The notes under the pieces are model-generated. The model worked only from the letters and a program-made list of their open reading frames with translations, was not told the origin of the DNA and searched no databases. A stretch of 64,000 bases of DNA from Sweltsa coloradensis (taxonomy: Eukaryota > Arthropoda > Insecta > Plecoptera > Chloroperlidae), in NCBI GenBank assembly GCA_024449915.1, contig JAMZAV010000007.1:1488001-1552000 (forward strand), in the 5' to 3' direction. Position 1 is the stretch's first letter, and each line of letters starts with the position of its first letter. Both the position numbers and the translations under genes were made by a program. This document shows, piece after piece, positions 26,446 to 39,230 of the stretch.

Positions 26446-27983
26446 GCAGACATTCGACATTATCCACTACCTATTCTCTTACCGTATACATATAGTTATA
26501 GGATACATTACCCTATAGATTTCCTACTAAAATTATTATTATAACATAGTTAGGGAAATTCGAAAGTATACATATAACAAAAAATGATGTGCTAAAAGCT
26601 GTTATTCATTCCACTCTCTCCACGTAAAATGATTGGCTAATTTGTCATTATTAATCACCATAATCATAATTTATTATCGTATATTTTCTCAATCTTGGTA
26701 TCAACTCCTTCCCGGGTTTCCTCCTGTATATGTACTGAATAATGCGCCCATGCACGCCCATGACCACTCACACTGAACACACAATTTATTCACGTAATTC
26801 ATACTTTCCCCGTCCAATCTCTTCCAATCTCTTGAGTCCAACTCTCCTTAGTCTAGGGATATCATTCATACTTTTCATATGTCACTAAGGATAAGTTCTT
26901 TCAACTGATGTTATTATATCTGACCGATCAACAAACCTATAGCAGCAACACAGTATCAAACATAATAATATAAGCCTTAAAAACAACCTCTAATTTATGA
27001 TTTTTTAAGCGGGTATCATGGCAAAGTTTATCATGTCCAAACGAATTTTAATCCTTTCTTTGAAATCATCAGCTCTTCTAAGTTATGCTAATAGGGTTGG
27101 TTCAAGTCGCACCTGGAGCGGGCGAACATTAGCATAAATCGAATTGCTTTCAAATGCAGTGCGTTAGAATATCCCCTGCTCATTGAAGGAGTGTTATATA
27201 ACTTGTATTCTGCTGCTGGAGCTAATCCGCTCTTTGGTTTAGAATTAGCGTGAAATATGAAGCAGAACGACTGGTAATAAGTCTAGCTTATACCAAGACT
27301 AAATGTACCGTTTATAAAATACTCAATACAGGACCATATGCTAACGTTTTAATAAACCTTACACAATTTCAGACTAAGCCTATTATAAGTTTTCATTTAC
27401 AGGCTTTAATTATCGGAATATTTATCCAATATGTCCAATGTTTACTTGGGTCTGATTTATGATAAGATCAAGGGTATTATTTAAAGCGATAACAATAACG
27501 ATGTCCTCCCTTATCCTCTCGAATAGCAAATCTCCATATAGGCTTGAATATGGATGAGAATACGTCTTCATCAGAATGGATTATTCTGTTAAAGTGACAC
27601 GACGTTTGATCACGACTTGCTGATACATCAATCAACAGTACTTAGGTTTAAACTTTGAGCTACGCCATTCATGTTAATAGCATTGTATTTTTTTATGTCA
27701 TTTATGGGGAACGTGTGATAACCACAGACGAATATGTGTATGATCGTCTTTGATTTACTCAAAATATGTATAAGCCACTTTATAAGTTAATATTTTCAGT
27801 TTGTTAATACATTTCCAATAGAAATGTGGTGTGCTCATATCTCTAAGCACCAAGAACATCCTAAAAATCATCGCACCAAGACCGTTAGAGCTGGAACAAA
27901 AATTAAGTTAACTTGTAGTTTCAACTTTAATTAGACCTATCAATATTAAAAATGTATCTAGTTATAGCAAATCATTGAAAGAT

Positions 27984-28626
27984 TTAAGGCTATTCAAGAG
28001 CACTCTAACCGATATTTTGAAAATCAACGGAAAATGGCTAAAAGTTGGTTGGATGAAAGATGAACTTGAATAAAAAAGAGAAAAAAAAACTTTTTTTTGT
28101 GGACGGGACAATTGCTCTATTTTGGAAATTATATGCAAATTTTGGGTCATTACGGAAATAATTGTTTTAGATGCAATATTTAATTTTTAGCTATGATTTT
28201 TTTTTGCTTCAACACACCTTTGTCTCTGGACTGAGTACAAGGGAAAACTAATTTTATGAAATAACTTTTGATGAACGATTTTTTTTGTGTTCCGGTTCAA
28301 AACTCTTTTTTGTACCATGTGACAAACAAAATCGTACATCGAACATTTTTTCAGAAAATTCTTTTCCCCTTATACTCAGTCCAGAGACAATGGTGTGTTT
28401 AAGCAATAAAAAAAAAATCATAACTAAAAATTAAATATTTCATCCAAAACATTCATTTCCGTAATGACCCAAAATTTGCATATAATGGCCAAAATAGAGC
28501 TTTTGTCCCGTCCAAAAAAGTGATTTTTTTACAGTTTTTATGAAAGTTCATCTTTCATCCAACCAACTTTTAGCAATTTTCCGTGACTTTCAAAATATCG
28601 GTAAGAGTGCTCTGGAATAGCCTTAA
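27984..28626. repeat. 643-bp foldback inverted repeat
   Basis: Arms of about 310 bp meeting near 28305. The left arm has AAAGTTGGTTGGATGAAAGA and the right arm the same words inverted, with TTAAGGCTATTC / GAATAGCCTTAA at the tips. Related single arms occur at about 23100-23460 and 40575-40893. Would form a long dsRNA in the Nkx6 pre-mRNA. Confidence 0.85.
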
Positions 28627-28644
28627 CGAGTATCGGTGCTTGAC

Positions 28645-28876
28645 CTCAAGTTGAGTGTGCTCGAAGTTTGTAACTGATCATGTCTCCAGACAGTTGTGTA
28701 CAGAACCCACTCAAGTTGAGTGTGCTCGGAGTTTGGAACTGATCATGTCTCCAGACAGTTGTGTACAGAACCCACTCAAGTTGAGTGTGCTCGGAGTTTG
28801 TAACTGATCATGTCTCCAGACAGTTGTGTACAGAACCCACTCAAGTTCAGTGTGCTCGGAGTTTGTAACTGATCAT
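28645..28876. repeat. 65-bp tandem repeat, about 3.5 units
   Basis: Unit contains CTCAAGTTGAGTGTGCTCGG, AACTGATCATGTCTCCAGAC and TTGTGTACAGAACCCA. Units are almost identical. Starts directly after the foldback at 27984-28626. The unit includes small palindromes (TGATCA, CTCAAGTTGAG). Confidence 0.95.
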
Positions 28877-30826
28877 AACATTGCTCTGCATGCGAGGGTG
28901 GCTACGAAACACGGTAGAAAACTAAAGCCACTTAATGCAATGCAAACTTGCAAGGGATTGGACGACATTGAAGTTAGTGGATGGTGAAGTATGGGGCGGT
29001 GTGGGGCGGTGGAGGGAGAGGGTTGTTTCGACTTTAGAGTCTAGCATCCTAATGACGTGTTTACCGCTCCGTGCTCGCTAGCTCGCTACATGGCGGCATG
29101 TCACGTGATCTCCCCCCTACCCCACCCCCCAACCCTCATCTCTAATTGAAGACCACATTAGACGAGATTCATGCACATACAGATTACCTAACTCAGGTCA
29201 TTATCTTATTAAATCCAATGAACACGTCATTGACGCATAGTTCTGCAACGCTCTGTTTATCTCATATAATTTATCACCGAGCATTGCAACTAGAAAGCCG
29301 AGGACTAATAATGTTGTTTCTGTGAATCAATCATTTGCACGATAAATCCCATCCAAGCCGACTGAGTAGATCGTACGTGTTGACTAGCATCAAATGTTTA
29401 ACTCCGGCTTATACCAACATGGCCGAGAGGTGCGCAATAATGATATGTCACCATCACGTATACCAAGCACCAGTGCATGAGCTTAAAGCTTGAATTAATA
29501 CTCCACATTATTATGTTTACCCTCGTTCAATGCTACAACATAAATAACGAAAACATCCGGTATTTCCAGTCGATGTAGCTATATCCCTACCCTGTGAGCT
29601 CTTTATCAGATTAAGGGCAATTAATTTCCACAGTTACATTTTTACTGGCTGTTGTTAATCTCCTTGGTGAAAAGAGGCGAGTTTTAAAATTACTGAGCTT
29701 CCTAATTCAGCCAGTGCTGAAAATCCATTTTCCGAATATGTATTATTGGAGTAATCAAAACGCTGTGTTTTTTCTCGTATTCGTGAAATAGGGAAGCTTT
29801 ATGGAGCGTGTTGTTATGAGTGTAAGCTTTTAAGAATTATCTTGAAATCTAGTTAAAACGATAATGAAATAAAATTTACTGCCTCGTTGCTTTTAAGTAA
29901 TACTTGTTATAAGTTCCCCTTATCTAAACTACACAAGCGTCCGCACCAAATCTACATCTCTTTGATTCAAAATTTGTTCGCTGTATGTTTGATAAATGTA
30001 TCATGATAATTGTATCGCTACAATGATCACGGGGTGCGTTTTATATCATGCACCTATTGTCTCATTATCAACATAATTTATTTATAGAGTTCAAACTTTC
30101 TTAATCAAGTTTCACCATTTTTCAATGCTTTTAAAATACATAATCTTGAACGAAATGTGACGTATACTGTAAACAAACAGACTTTTAAAAACTTGTTTCC
30201 TCATGCATGGCAAACATAACATCATAATAACAATCATATTTTAATTTATTTTCACTCAAACCAAAATTTGAAATAATATATCCCATCAATTAAGAAAAAA
30301 GTTGTCTGTAAATAGATTTAGAACATTTTATAAGAACAGTAGTGAAAATATGTATTTATAAAGTCTAAATATGAGGCATAATCCTTAGCGATGCTTAAAA
30401 AATCTGTTTGCGTTTCGTACAAGATTATATGTATTTTTAAAGGCATTCAAATATAGTGAAACTTCACACAGAACGTTTGAACTCTAAATTAAAAACAATT
30501 CGTAGCTTATAGTCTGTTACAAGAAATTGTGACATTCTTAAAAAATAATAACAATTAAATGCTATTTTATTATTAGAATAAGTTGATAATGACTTCTTGG
30601 CAAACGATTGATGTGAGTCTATATCTGTTAGATTTTGGAATAACAATATAAAAACAAATGTTTTAAAAAGAGTTAATGTCATGTTAAAATATCGATGTTA
30701 TATCGCATAACACTGACCCCAGCCGTATTCTACAAACGAGAGACCTTTGGAAATGCTAGATGGTCAGAGGCTCCATCACACCGAACCGAACCAAAGTTTA
30801 ATACTTGGTATCAAAATATATTATAA

Positions 30827-31458
30827 CTAGGAAGCTACGCAAACGCGTTTTTAGACGCTTTGTTTGATGAGCGTAATTTTTTTAAATGAAAAAAGCGTAC
30901 AATTGCGATTTTCATCAGAAATAATTTTTTGATTACGCTCAAATTTTCCACGAATATATAAATTCATAAAATTAAGGTTCTGTGAAAAAATCATTACAAT
31001 CGGATAAAGCATACAGGTGTTACAAGTAAAAGAAATTTAAAAAATCGAAAAAAATCGTAAAATTGCGATTATCATGAGAAATAATTTTTTGATTAAGCTC
31101 AAATTCCACACGAATATATTAATTCATAAAATTAAGTTTTTGTGAAAAAATCATTACAATCAAATAAAGCATGTAGGTGTTATAATAAAAGTCGAAGTAA
31201 TTTTAAAAATAAAAAAAAATCGTAAAATTGCGATTTTCATAAGAAATAATTTTTCGATTGCGCTCAAAAACGTGGCAGTTCAGAGATTTCGAAGGCCTCC
31301 AGAAAATTTCATCGCAATTGGAGTATCGGTTTAGCCGGAATCGTGTTTCCAACCACACAAAAATACAGAAAAAAAAGAAAGAAAAAAATACAATCAGGAT
31401 TTTTTTCTTCAGTGTATAGTAGAATGGAACCTTCGCTTCGCTCGCTACGCTCATTCAA
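30827..31458 (-). mobile_element. Helitron-like element, family A
   Basis: On the minus strand it begins TTGAATGAGCGTAGCGAGCG and ends GCTTCCTAG|T, flanked by A and T. The interior has two to three tandem ~170-bp monomers, each with AAAATCGTAAAATTGCGATT. No coding capacity. Lies in Nkx6 intron 1. Confidence 0.65.
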
Positions 31459-32009
31459 TAATTATACCGAGAAACTGCTGAAAATCTTCCATTATTCCTC
31501 GCTTCGAGCATTCAACGATTAATGATAAGATAGACTTTCACTTTTAAGTAACTTTCATTGATATTTTATGTATTCACAATGTCAACTTTAGTTTCCAAAT
31601 TCCAAGTTTGATATTTTTGCTAATGATTGTTACAGTGTGTTGTTGATATTTCTTATTGTTATTTTTTAAATATATATTTTTTTTATAAGGTTGGCAGTCA
31701 CCAAGTGTGTTTGGAGTTACGCTCCTTTCTACCATCCTCGTGACACATTTAATAATGTGTTGCGGAACAAATAATAAAAATAAAAAATAATTCATAAAAT
31801 GCGATCAGCTTGAGAAGGAAGCTTGGATACAAGTCTGAACGAGCAACTAAAGGTGCCATGTGGCCGCACATATGAGCAGTAGGTATCGGCAGTGTCATTA
31901 ACTTAACTTAATCACACTAATCAGCACGAGCCTCATACGGTGTATCCATGGCAAATATTATACCTAGGCCATATTGTTATTAATCCCATGTGCTCTTAAT
32001 TAATTTGTC

Positions 32010-32470
32010 GCCTTATCGAATATTGTAACATGTTGTGATTAGCTGTATCAATATCGGGCATACGCGAGCCGTGTAACTCTCAAGGCTTGCGACGTGATAA
32101 TGATAGATTGTCAATATAATTTGATTTCGAGAGTGAATGACAGTAATCGAGGGAGGGGCGACAGATGGACTTGTGTGTAATGAGACTTTGCAACAATGTG
32201 CTGGCAAACAAGCGGGGGATGTTATTAGATTCGCTATATGAGGCGAGCCAGTCCCGACGATGAGGACACTTTTACGGTTATCATCTTGGAATTACGACCG
32301 CAGAAACCGACGCGGAAACGTCCCGTTGAATCAAATGTCAACATACAATCATGATTGAATTGATCTCGTCCGCTCGTCTTAATAAGGCCACACGTCCGAC
32401 CTATCTAGCTCCTAATGGGACTTGTATTTAGTTAGAACTGCGCCAATGACTAAACGCATAACACTTTGTC
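32010..32470. other. Complex unique block in intron 1
   Basis: Long stretch without repeats and with balanced composition, containing GTGATTAGCTGTATCAATAT, TGATAGATTGTCAAT and TGATTGAATTGAT. These are homeodomain/TALE-like site words. Candidate enhancer, no direct evidence. Confidence 0.28.
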
Positions 32471-33557
32471 GCTATTACGTCCGATGTTCGATAAATTGGA
32501 AATTGGTACAAGCTTTTTCCCTTCATGAACATTTCTACCCTAACGGTGATTAACTGCAAGTTAAACTTTTTGTAACAAAACATGGCTCAACCATTATTAC
32601 ATTTTAAAAGGGAGATCGTTTGCGATTTATATCCATAACCAAGTGATTTGCGTCGGGCCTAAAGTTGTTAAAATGCTTTCCACAGACAATTCGATGTTTT
32701 AAATTATCATGTGCAGGTTTGGACGAAATTTAATTATCGGGAAGTGACAGGCGTTAGCCCAACAGAGTTTCATTTGACATTATTTTTTTACCGTTCATTT
32801 TCAGCTACATCGTATTGAGTCATGAGTTATTCTTTTCCCGAACACATTTTATAAATAACAAAAGCGATCCCCATAGGATAATTGTCCAACTAATTGAGTC
32901 TGCGATGTAAACCGGGCAAAGTCGTCCAATGATACCCCAGACGAGTGGGGGGAATTTGACAGCCAGCCAAAGGGGGTTATTTTTTGGTTTCCACTCTATT
33001 ATCGTGTCGTCTAAAAGTTGCCCGTCCAGCTGCATAGTTGGCCACTGGGGGCACGATCCGCCCTTCTCATAGGCTCCTCACGGCGTGTACGCCAAAATTG
33101 AAAATGTCCCATAAAAAGACTATAAATCAACAACTTCTCTCTCGTTTTGTATCATTTCGAAGTTAAGTTTTTAATTAATATACATTGTTTTGTAGGACGC
33201 GGTTCACAAATAGGGCATAACTGCAAGAAGCAGCAGCTTGCCACACTCGCGTTTAGTTCATACATTCGCCGGTGTTTGATGTCAGTAGAACTAAAAGTGT
33301 CGTTCAGAAGTCGGACAATCAATAGAACACGTGAGACATTATTTCAGCGATCACTGGTACGATTAACCCCACCGTTATTTGACAAAAATATTCCGGTTTT
33401 TCTTTAAATAGGGCAAGGCTGTAGATATAGCCTTGGGCTTATTTAATATTCACTTTGTATTTTTTTAAAATCACCTAATGTGAGAGTTACGTTTGAAAAA
33501 TTCAGAGCATACGTAGGCCCTAGATGGATTATTTTAAATCTTCCTTGTCATTTATTT

Positions 33558-34122
33558 TTGAGCGAGCGTAGCGAGCGTCTCCACTTGACTCTTATGGCTC
33601 GAATGTCTGTTTTTTTTTCTGTTACTGCTTCGATACAGGTCACACCGTTTCTCTGATCGACCTGAAATTTTTTACACATGTACATACCACCTAGGCGGGT
33701 TGCTGCATAGTTTTTGAACAAAATCCGATCGTTGGTTATAAAAAATAAAAATAAATAAAAATAAATAAAAAAATAAAAAATGTTCCGATCGTTATGAAAT
33801 TTTGCAGGGTAAATAAGTACAACATTCTCTCCTATTTTCCAAATTTTCAGCTAAATCGGTCAAGACCTTAAAGACTTATTGGTAATCATAATTCGAAAAA
33901 TGAAGTTAAAAATGAAGGAGGCAGTGAAGATACAAAGATACACTTTAGAAGGCATGACGTGAATTAGTACAATGCAAAGATGTTGGAATAGTATATAGTG
34001 TACAATGTCAATATCCAGTTAGGCCTACACTGTGTGGTGGGCCTTATGGGAATGTCGTACTCGGGTCATGTTGCACGTACCGGTGCTCGCTCAACAACGC
34101 GTCCAACTGAGCGTTTTCCTAG
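33558..34122 (+). mobile_element. Helitron-like element, family C
   Basis: Starts TTGAGCGAGCGTAGCGAGCG, with a leader sharing the TCTGT and GATCGACCTGAAATTTT themes of the other families. Ends with AACGC..GCGTT and TTTTCCTAG|T at 34122. No coding capacity. The first ~330 bp is inverted in 34200-34526, so the pair forms a foldback. Confidence 0.55.
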
Positions 34123-34199
34123 TATAGATGATGGTCCTTTACAATTGACTGTATTTTCATTGTTTGAGGTGTGTGTGTGTGTGTAGATCTAATTCGAGA

Positions 34200-34526
34200 A
34201 TTTATCTATCTATAATAAACTATAGGTTTTAGCTGAAAATTTGGAAAATAGGAGAGAATGTTGTACTTATTGACCCTGCAAAATTTCATAACGATCGGTA
34301 CATTTTTATTTTTTTATATTTTTTTTTATTTTTTTATTTTTTATAACCGACGATCGGATTTTGTTCAAAAACTATACAGCAACCCGCCTAGGTGGTATGT
34401 ACATGTGTGAAAAATTTCAGGTCGATCAGAGAAACGGTTCGACCTGTATCGAAGCAGTAACAGAAAAAAAAAAACAGACATTCGAGCCATAAGAGTCAAG
34501 TGGAGACGCTCGCTACGCTCGCTCAA
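34200..34526 (-). mobile_element. Helitron-like element, family C, truncated inverted copy
   Basis: Reverse complement of about 33558-33890 at high identity, with the 5' end TTGAGCGAGCGTAGCGAGCG at 34526 preceded by A (minus strand). The 3' part is missing. With 33558-34122 it forms ~330-bp arms around a ~310-bp loop. Confidence 0.6.
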
Positions 34527-35459
34527 TAATTGAAGTAATTAAATTTTTGTAAAGACGTGATACATTATTAAAATTCAAAAACGAAAACGATTTAGCAACG
34601 ATTGCTTTTTGTAAGCCAAATAATTCAAAATACTTTAAAATGAATACATTAACTGATATCAGTTAACTTTAAACTATTTATTGAATGTGAGAAATTATTT
34701 CATATTAATTAACACCTACGATTTCAGTGAGTGTACCTTGCATGTACAACGAAAATCACTAAGTTCCGGACACAGCGTAATGATTTATTCATTTTGTTTA
34801 GTTTTAATTTCAGTTCTGATGACTTATGATGAACTATATGTCATGCAGTACCTTTGAATGGATGAGACCTTGTTCTCAATTTGTAAACTAACTGTTATCC
34901 TTACATTCTTTCTTAGAACTATTGTGTACATAATGTTTTAAGTGTCAATTAAAGATTACATTTTATTCAACGATAATGATGTGTACATTTTATTATATAC
35001 TTTCGAAAATGTATAAAATTGTTTTTCTTTGCAAGGTAATTTTCTCAATTGCTTAACGAGACACAATAGTAAGCCTACAGGAGAAAGTTAATATTTAAAT
35101 ATGTACCCTTGTAAATATAAAAACATTATACAAGCTCTCGCAAACAATAATATTATTGTCGTCATCAATCGTCATTCATAGTATATTCTTTACGACCTCA
35201 AACAAAACATTGAGTCATGTTCAATATCAATAAAAATATCCTGACATGTTTTGTAATTGTGCCCCATTAGTGCAACCTGCAGAATTTCTCAAAATTAGAA
35301 AGAATATTAATGAGGGGGAGACATAATATTGTAGGTAAATATATTACATAGATCGCAAAACTACCAATCAATTATTATTATACAAACATTACAAATAAAC
35401 GATCGTATAATAATATTTTAAACAATCATATGGAGCCATTTTAAAATTTAAATTTATTA

Positions 35460-35700
35460 ATTTTGGAGCTGGATGGATATCGGAAAATACTGGTGGAATT
35501 GATCCGGGGATGCAATCCCCGATTGATTTTTGTGATGTTCAATTTCTGAGTTGTAGCCTATTCGATTTTATTAATTCCACCTACACCGAGGTATTGTGTC
35601 GACTAATTAATTGGTGCGATCTAAGCATGTTCACCAATGCACAACACACATTTTGTTTATTGGGATCCAGCGTGGTGGGCCAGCATAATATGCCACTTTA
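35460..35700. other. Complex unique block in intron 1 near exon 1
   Basis: Non-repetitive, with a small hairpin CGGGGA..TCCCCG near 35505-35519, ACTAATTAATTGG at about 35600 and TTTGTTTATTG at about 35652. Candidate regulatory element only. Confidence 0.22.
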
Positions 35701-37781
35701 GAAAAACTTTTTTATCAAATACAAAATGTTTGCCATGCAGATCATTTTATATAAAAGCATAAATTAAACTGAAAGAAAAGCCCTAATGAAAACTCCATAA
35801 TTATACAAGGTTAATAGGGGAGAGTGAACGGGTAATATAATATAACGTAAGAACTCATAGATATAGTATAATAATGTTCTAATATTATTAGGGTTTCATT
35901 AACGTATGGTATAACGTCATATTACGGTTTGGAAACGAATATGATTGAAGTAATTGAATTACTATTTGTGTTTTACGATACTAATAGTTAATATCTGTTT
36001 TTCAAGACGATGTAGGCCTATATAACATAGTCTTATAATTATACTTAACTTTGCACACGGCTCTCAATTAATAATCACAAGTATTTTGAATGATATGAAT
36101 GGGAGGTTTTCAAAAGTAGTGACAAATGGCTGACATTATAAGTGCATATTTCATTCATTCAGTGGGGTAACAATCTTCTTACACAGATTAATGTATAGAC
36201 AGTACAACAATACAATATAATTAATATATCAATTAATTAATTTAAACAAAAATGTTACAACCTTCTATGTAAATGCAATTCAATAGAGTTTTTAATTAAT
36301 TATGATTAATTGGTAGTTGTGTCTCTAACAAACTATAATTAATATTGTTTTAATTTTTAATTATTATTTTATGATGGAAGACAATATACCATCACCACCA
36401 AAGGGTAACTTCGTTGTACAACGATTGTTAAAAGTGCAAGGAGGGAACGATGCGGCAGCTTGCATAGCTTACGACGACCTCTTTTGATTTTGAGGGTGAT
36501 GAGGGCCCGGGAAGGGGGTGGCTTCCTAACTTTGAGCAACATCTCTTCACCGACGTATAGAAAGAATGAATTTGTCAATCTTATTCACACAAATAACGAT
36601 TCAATAGAACCCTTTGATCAGCGTTCCCAGTAGAATTAAAGGGTGGCGTTCAATAAAATGCTTTAGCAAGAAAATTATGACTACTTCACACAGAAATATA
36701 TCACTTATTCACTAAATGTTATATACACCCCACGAAACAGTTAATAAATGCACACTTAGATAAAAATCTAATAATTTGATTGTACTTGTCTTTTTATTCT
36801 GTAAACTGGTGGAAAATGTGCAAGATCCCTCCCCCTCTCCTTTTCCGAGTCATGGTAATATTACAGAAATAGGGGGGAGAGGGGGGAGGGGGAGGTCCAC
36901 CAATAGCGCACCAACGACAATACTCAGGTGACTATATTCACATTCGTTGTTGGGGTAATCAAAAACTTTAAAAAAAAAAAACATAAGAATTATAAACAAG
37001 TGGATAGGCCTAAGATATATATCAAGTAATAGCCACGATTTAAATTGATTGATAATGGTACTCATAACGATGTCACAATAAGTTTTGAGTTCCAAATGTA
37101 GCTATAAAATATGAGTTATCAATGTGAACATTAACAACTATAACAATCTAATTCATTCCTTAATTTGTGTAGTCATAAGACGACTACGTACAGAAATGTC
37201 TCGATTAGCCATATTTAAAAAAAAAATGAGACGCCATGCATGCCCCAAACAAACACGAAAACTTTCGCCTCCTTGTTTATGGCACAACATAAGCGTTCTT
37301 TCTATTCTCATTTGTCTCTCCATTATAACGAAATTACATTGTTTGAAGTTTATATAGGCCCAGTCCTCTTTTGTAAATAAATTATTTAAAATTAAATTTT
37401 ACTTAATTTTCTATCAGGTATAACCGTGAACAAAAAAATAATTTTAGCATGTTTTAAGTTAGTGTCAACAATTTACTAAATTTAACGTAAATAAAACATG
37501 AAACTTAAAAAAATCTAATTACATTTCCAATCTCGGATAAATTTAACAGGGGTAATCCTGCTAACTATTGTGTTGTATCCTACACCTATGATATAGCCGT
37601 TCTGTATCACAGCCCCTATACCACCAGTGGTACGCAGTCCCACTCTACACGTGCAGACGCGCCGACAAGTGATCGTGCCTACCGTGAGCGATGTAGCCGG
37701 CAGCCGACCGCCGTCCGACCGCCACTACCTCCAGCCGGTCCGCGGCAACCATGCATGCAGTATTAAACAGCGTGTACTCAC

Positions 37782-38421
37782 TCGTACTTAGGCGGTCCCG
37801 CCAGGCCATGGGGTTGCTGACGAGTCCCTGGAGGCCAGGCCAGTAGATCGCCGACCTTGACGTCAGCTCCGCAAGAGGATGGTGGTGTTTCCCGGCCCCG
37901 GAGCCGTGATGGTGGTGGAAGTAGGAAGCCGCCGCCATACCCGCGGCCGCTGCCATGCCCGCCGCCGCCATGCCCGCCGCAGACACGTTGAACCCGCGTG
38001 GCAGCCCCCCGCCCGACGCGGACCCCGAGGAGGTGGTGATGGGAGCCGGCCGACTCAGGATGTGGTCTATCCCGTGCGGGTTGGAGGTCGTGGTGGTCTG
38101 ACCCCCGCCCGAGCTGGTGGTCGAGCCGTTAGGGCTGCCCTTGCCGCTGCCCGGACTGCCCATGTGCCCCGAGGCCATGTACTGACTCTGTTGCTGGTGT
38201 TGTTGGAAGAGGGCCGCAGACTTCATCTCTGCCATGCTGTGGAGCGCGGCGAGGGGCTGGTTGCCCAACATGAAGGCGCTGCCTCCGCCACTGCCCGCGC
38301 GGGCCGCATTCTCCATGTTGAGGTTCAGGAAGGACAACACCGAGGGGTTGGCAACGACGGGGTGCGCCGGAGGGGGGAAGGGACCCCCGCAGTTGGCACT
38401 GCCACTGGTAAAGTCGAGCAT
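37782..38421 (-). CDS. Nkx6: Nkx6-class homeobox gene, coding exon 1
   Basis: Encodes the N-terminal part of a nuclear homeodomain transcription factor of the NK6 class, which in other animals acts mainly as a Groucho-dependent repressor in neural tube, motor neurons and endoderm. Seen in order from the ATG at 38421: MLDF; a second Met (MENAARAG) at 38316; the NK6 core PLAALHSMAEMK; Gln-rich and Gly/Ser-rich stretches; HGIDHILSRP, the eh1/TN-like Groucho-binding motif of NK6 proteins; Met-Ala repeats; a His cluster; and the pre-homeodomain block HPLAEL..IYWPG..WRDRL. The exon ends in phase 1 at 37782, followed by the donor GTGAGT (37781-37776). The frame is open upstream to a stop at 38611-38613, but has no ATG there. 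By comparison with vertebrate NKX6, the Met at 38316 fits well; 38421 is the longer alternative. GC content is far above the surroundings. Class assignment is very secure; the exact start is not. Confidence 0.93.
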
Positions 38422-39230
38422 ACCGTGATGGTGGTACCCGGAGGCCGAGTACGCGGGTGCCGGGGACGCCGACGAGGGTCGTGACGAGGACAGGGATGAA
38501 CCTTGGGAGTCTTCCGTGGCCACAGCGAGCTGGTGGTGCTGGAAGTCACGTGGCGAAGACGTCGTGGCGGCCGTCGTGGAAGATTGCACAAAAACCTTGC
38601 CAGCGTTGAATTATTTTCTTCTTAGAGAAATATTCTGTTTAATTTCTAGAACGTTTTCACAACAATAATATTTATCCATTTCTTAGCAAAAAATTGTTAT
38701 CACTTTCGTAAACACAAGTCACTGTCTCTATTTTATCCTGACGCACTTAGGTAAAGAAACACCTCACAGACACAATTACGTACATAGTTCCTCCTGGTTG
38801 CTACGACATCCGTGTGTACGTGCACCGCTCGCTCCGCTGCCAACTTACCGCATGGACACCTCGTCGAGGATTAAACCCATGTCTTGAAGCAGTCATTCTA
38901 ACACGGGTCATCAGCGACCGGGCCGGGGGGTGGGGGTAGGGGTGACAATAGCGAGGGACGTGCCGACACAAAGGGGAGGAAGACCTTTTCATACCCCCTC
39001 ATAGATTTGTGGACTTTTTGAAAGAGATTGATGGTCTTTTGATTTGGACGAGGGTCGGGCCTGTTGCTGTTCCGAGTCTCCCATTGGTCGAGGCAAGTTT
39101 CCCGCCTTCTGAAATTGTGAATCGATGGGCCGGTCTCATTGGATGGGAGTTTAAGTTGGCATGTTCCGCCCCCGGCCGCCCCTCTGCCGCCCCTAGTGGT
39201 CCATAGAGTGTTGTACAACAAGGCAATTCA
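38422..39230 (-). promoter_or_regulatory. Candidate Nkx6 proximal promoter and 5' UTR
   Basis: Directly upstream of exon 1 and GC-rich relative to its flanks. On the minus strand there are three GC boxes (CCGCCCC on the plus strand at 39167-39173, 39177-39183 and 39187-39193) and CCAAT boxes (ATTGG on the plus strand at 39083-39087 and 39138-39142). The transcription start is not determined. No clear TATA box is seen at a convincing spacing. An upstream non-coding exon is possible. Confidence 0.45.

Larger units (their letters stand above)
14809..37781 (-). other. Nkx6 intron 1 (22,973 bp)
   Basis: Bounded by the donor GTGAGT after exon 1 and the acceptor TTTTCAG before exon 2; the phases match. 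No convincing additional coding exon is seen inside. It carries a hAT-like MITE, several Helitron-like copies, long foldback repeats (24.7-26.4, 28.0-28.6 and 33.6-34.5 kb), a 65-bp tandem repeat, a GC-rich island near 21.8-22.1 kb and several complex, non-repetitive blocks that could be regulatory. Confidence 0.85.

Noticed and set aside
28645..28876. CRISPR-like array
   Set aside because: Head-to-tail 65-bp units without variable spacers, in animal DNA.
37879..38484. 201-codon open frame on the plus strand
   Set aside because: Antisense shadow of the GC-rich Nkx6 exon 1; Arg/Gly-rich, no domain.
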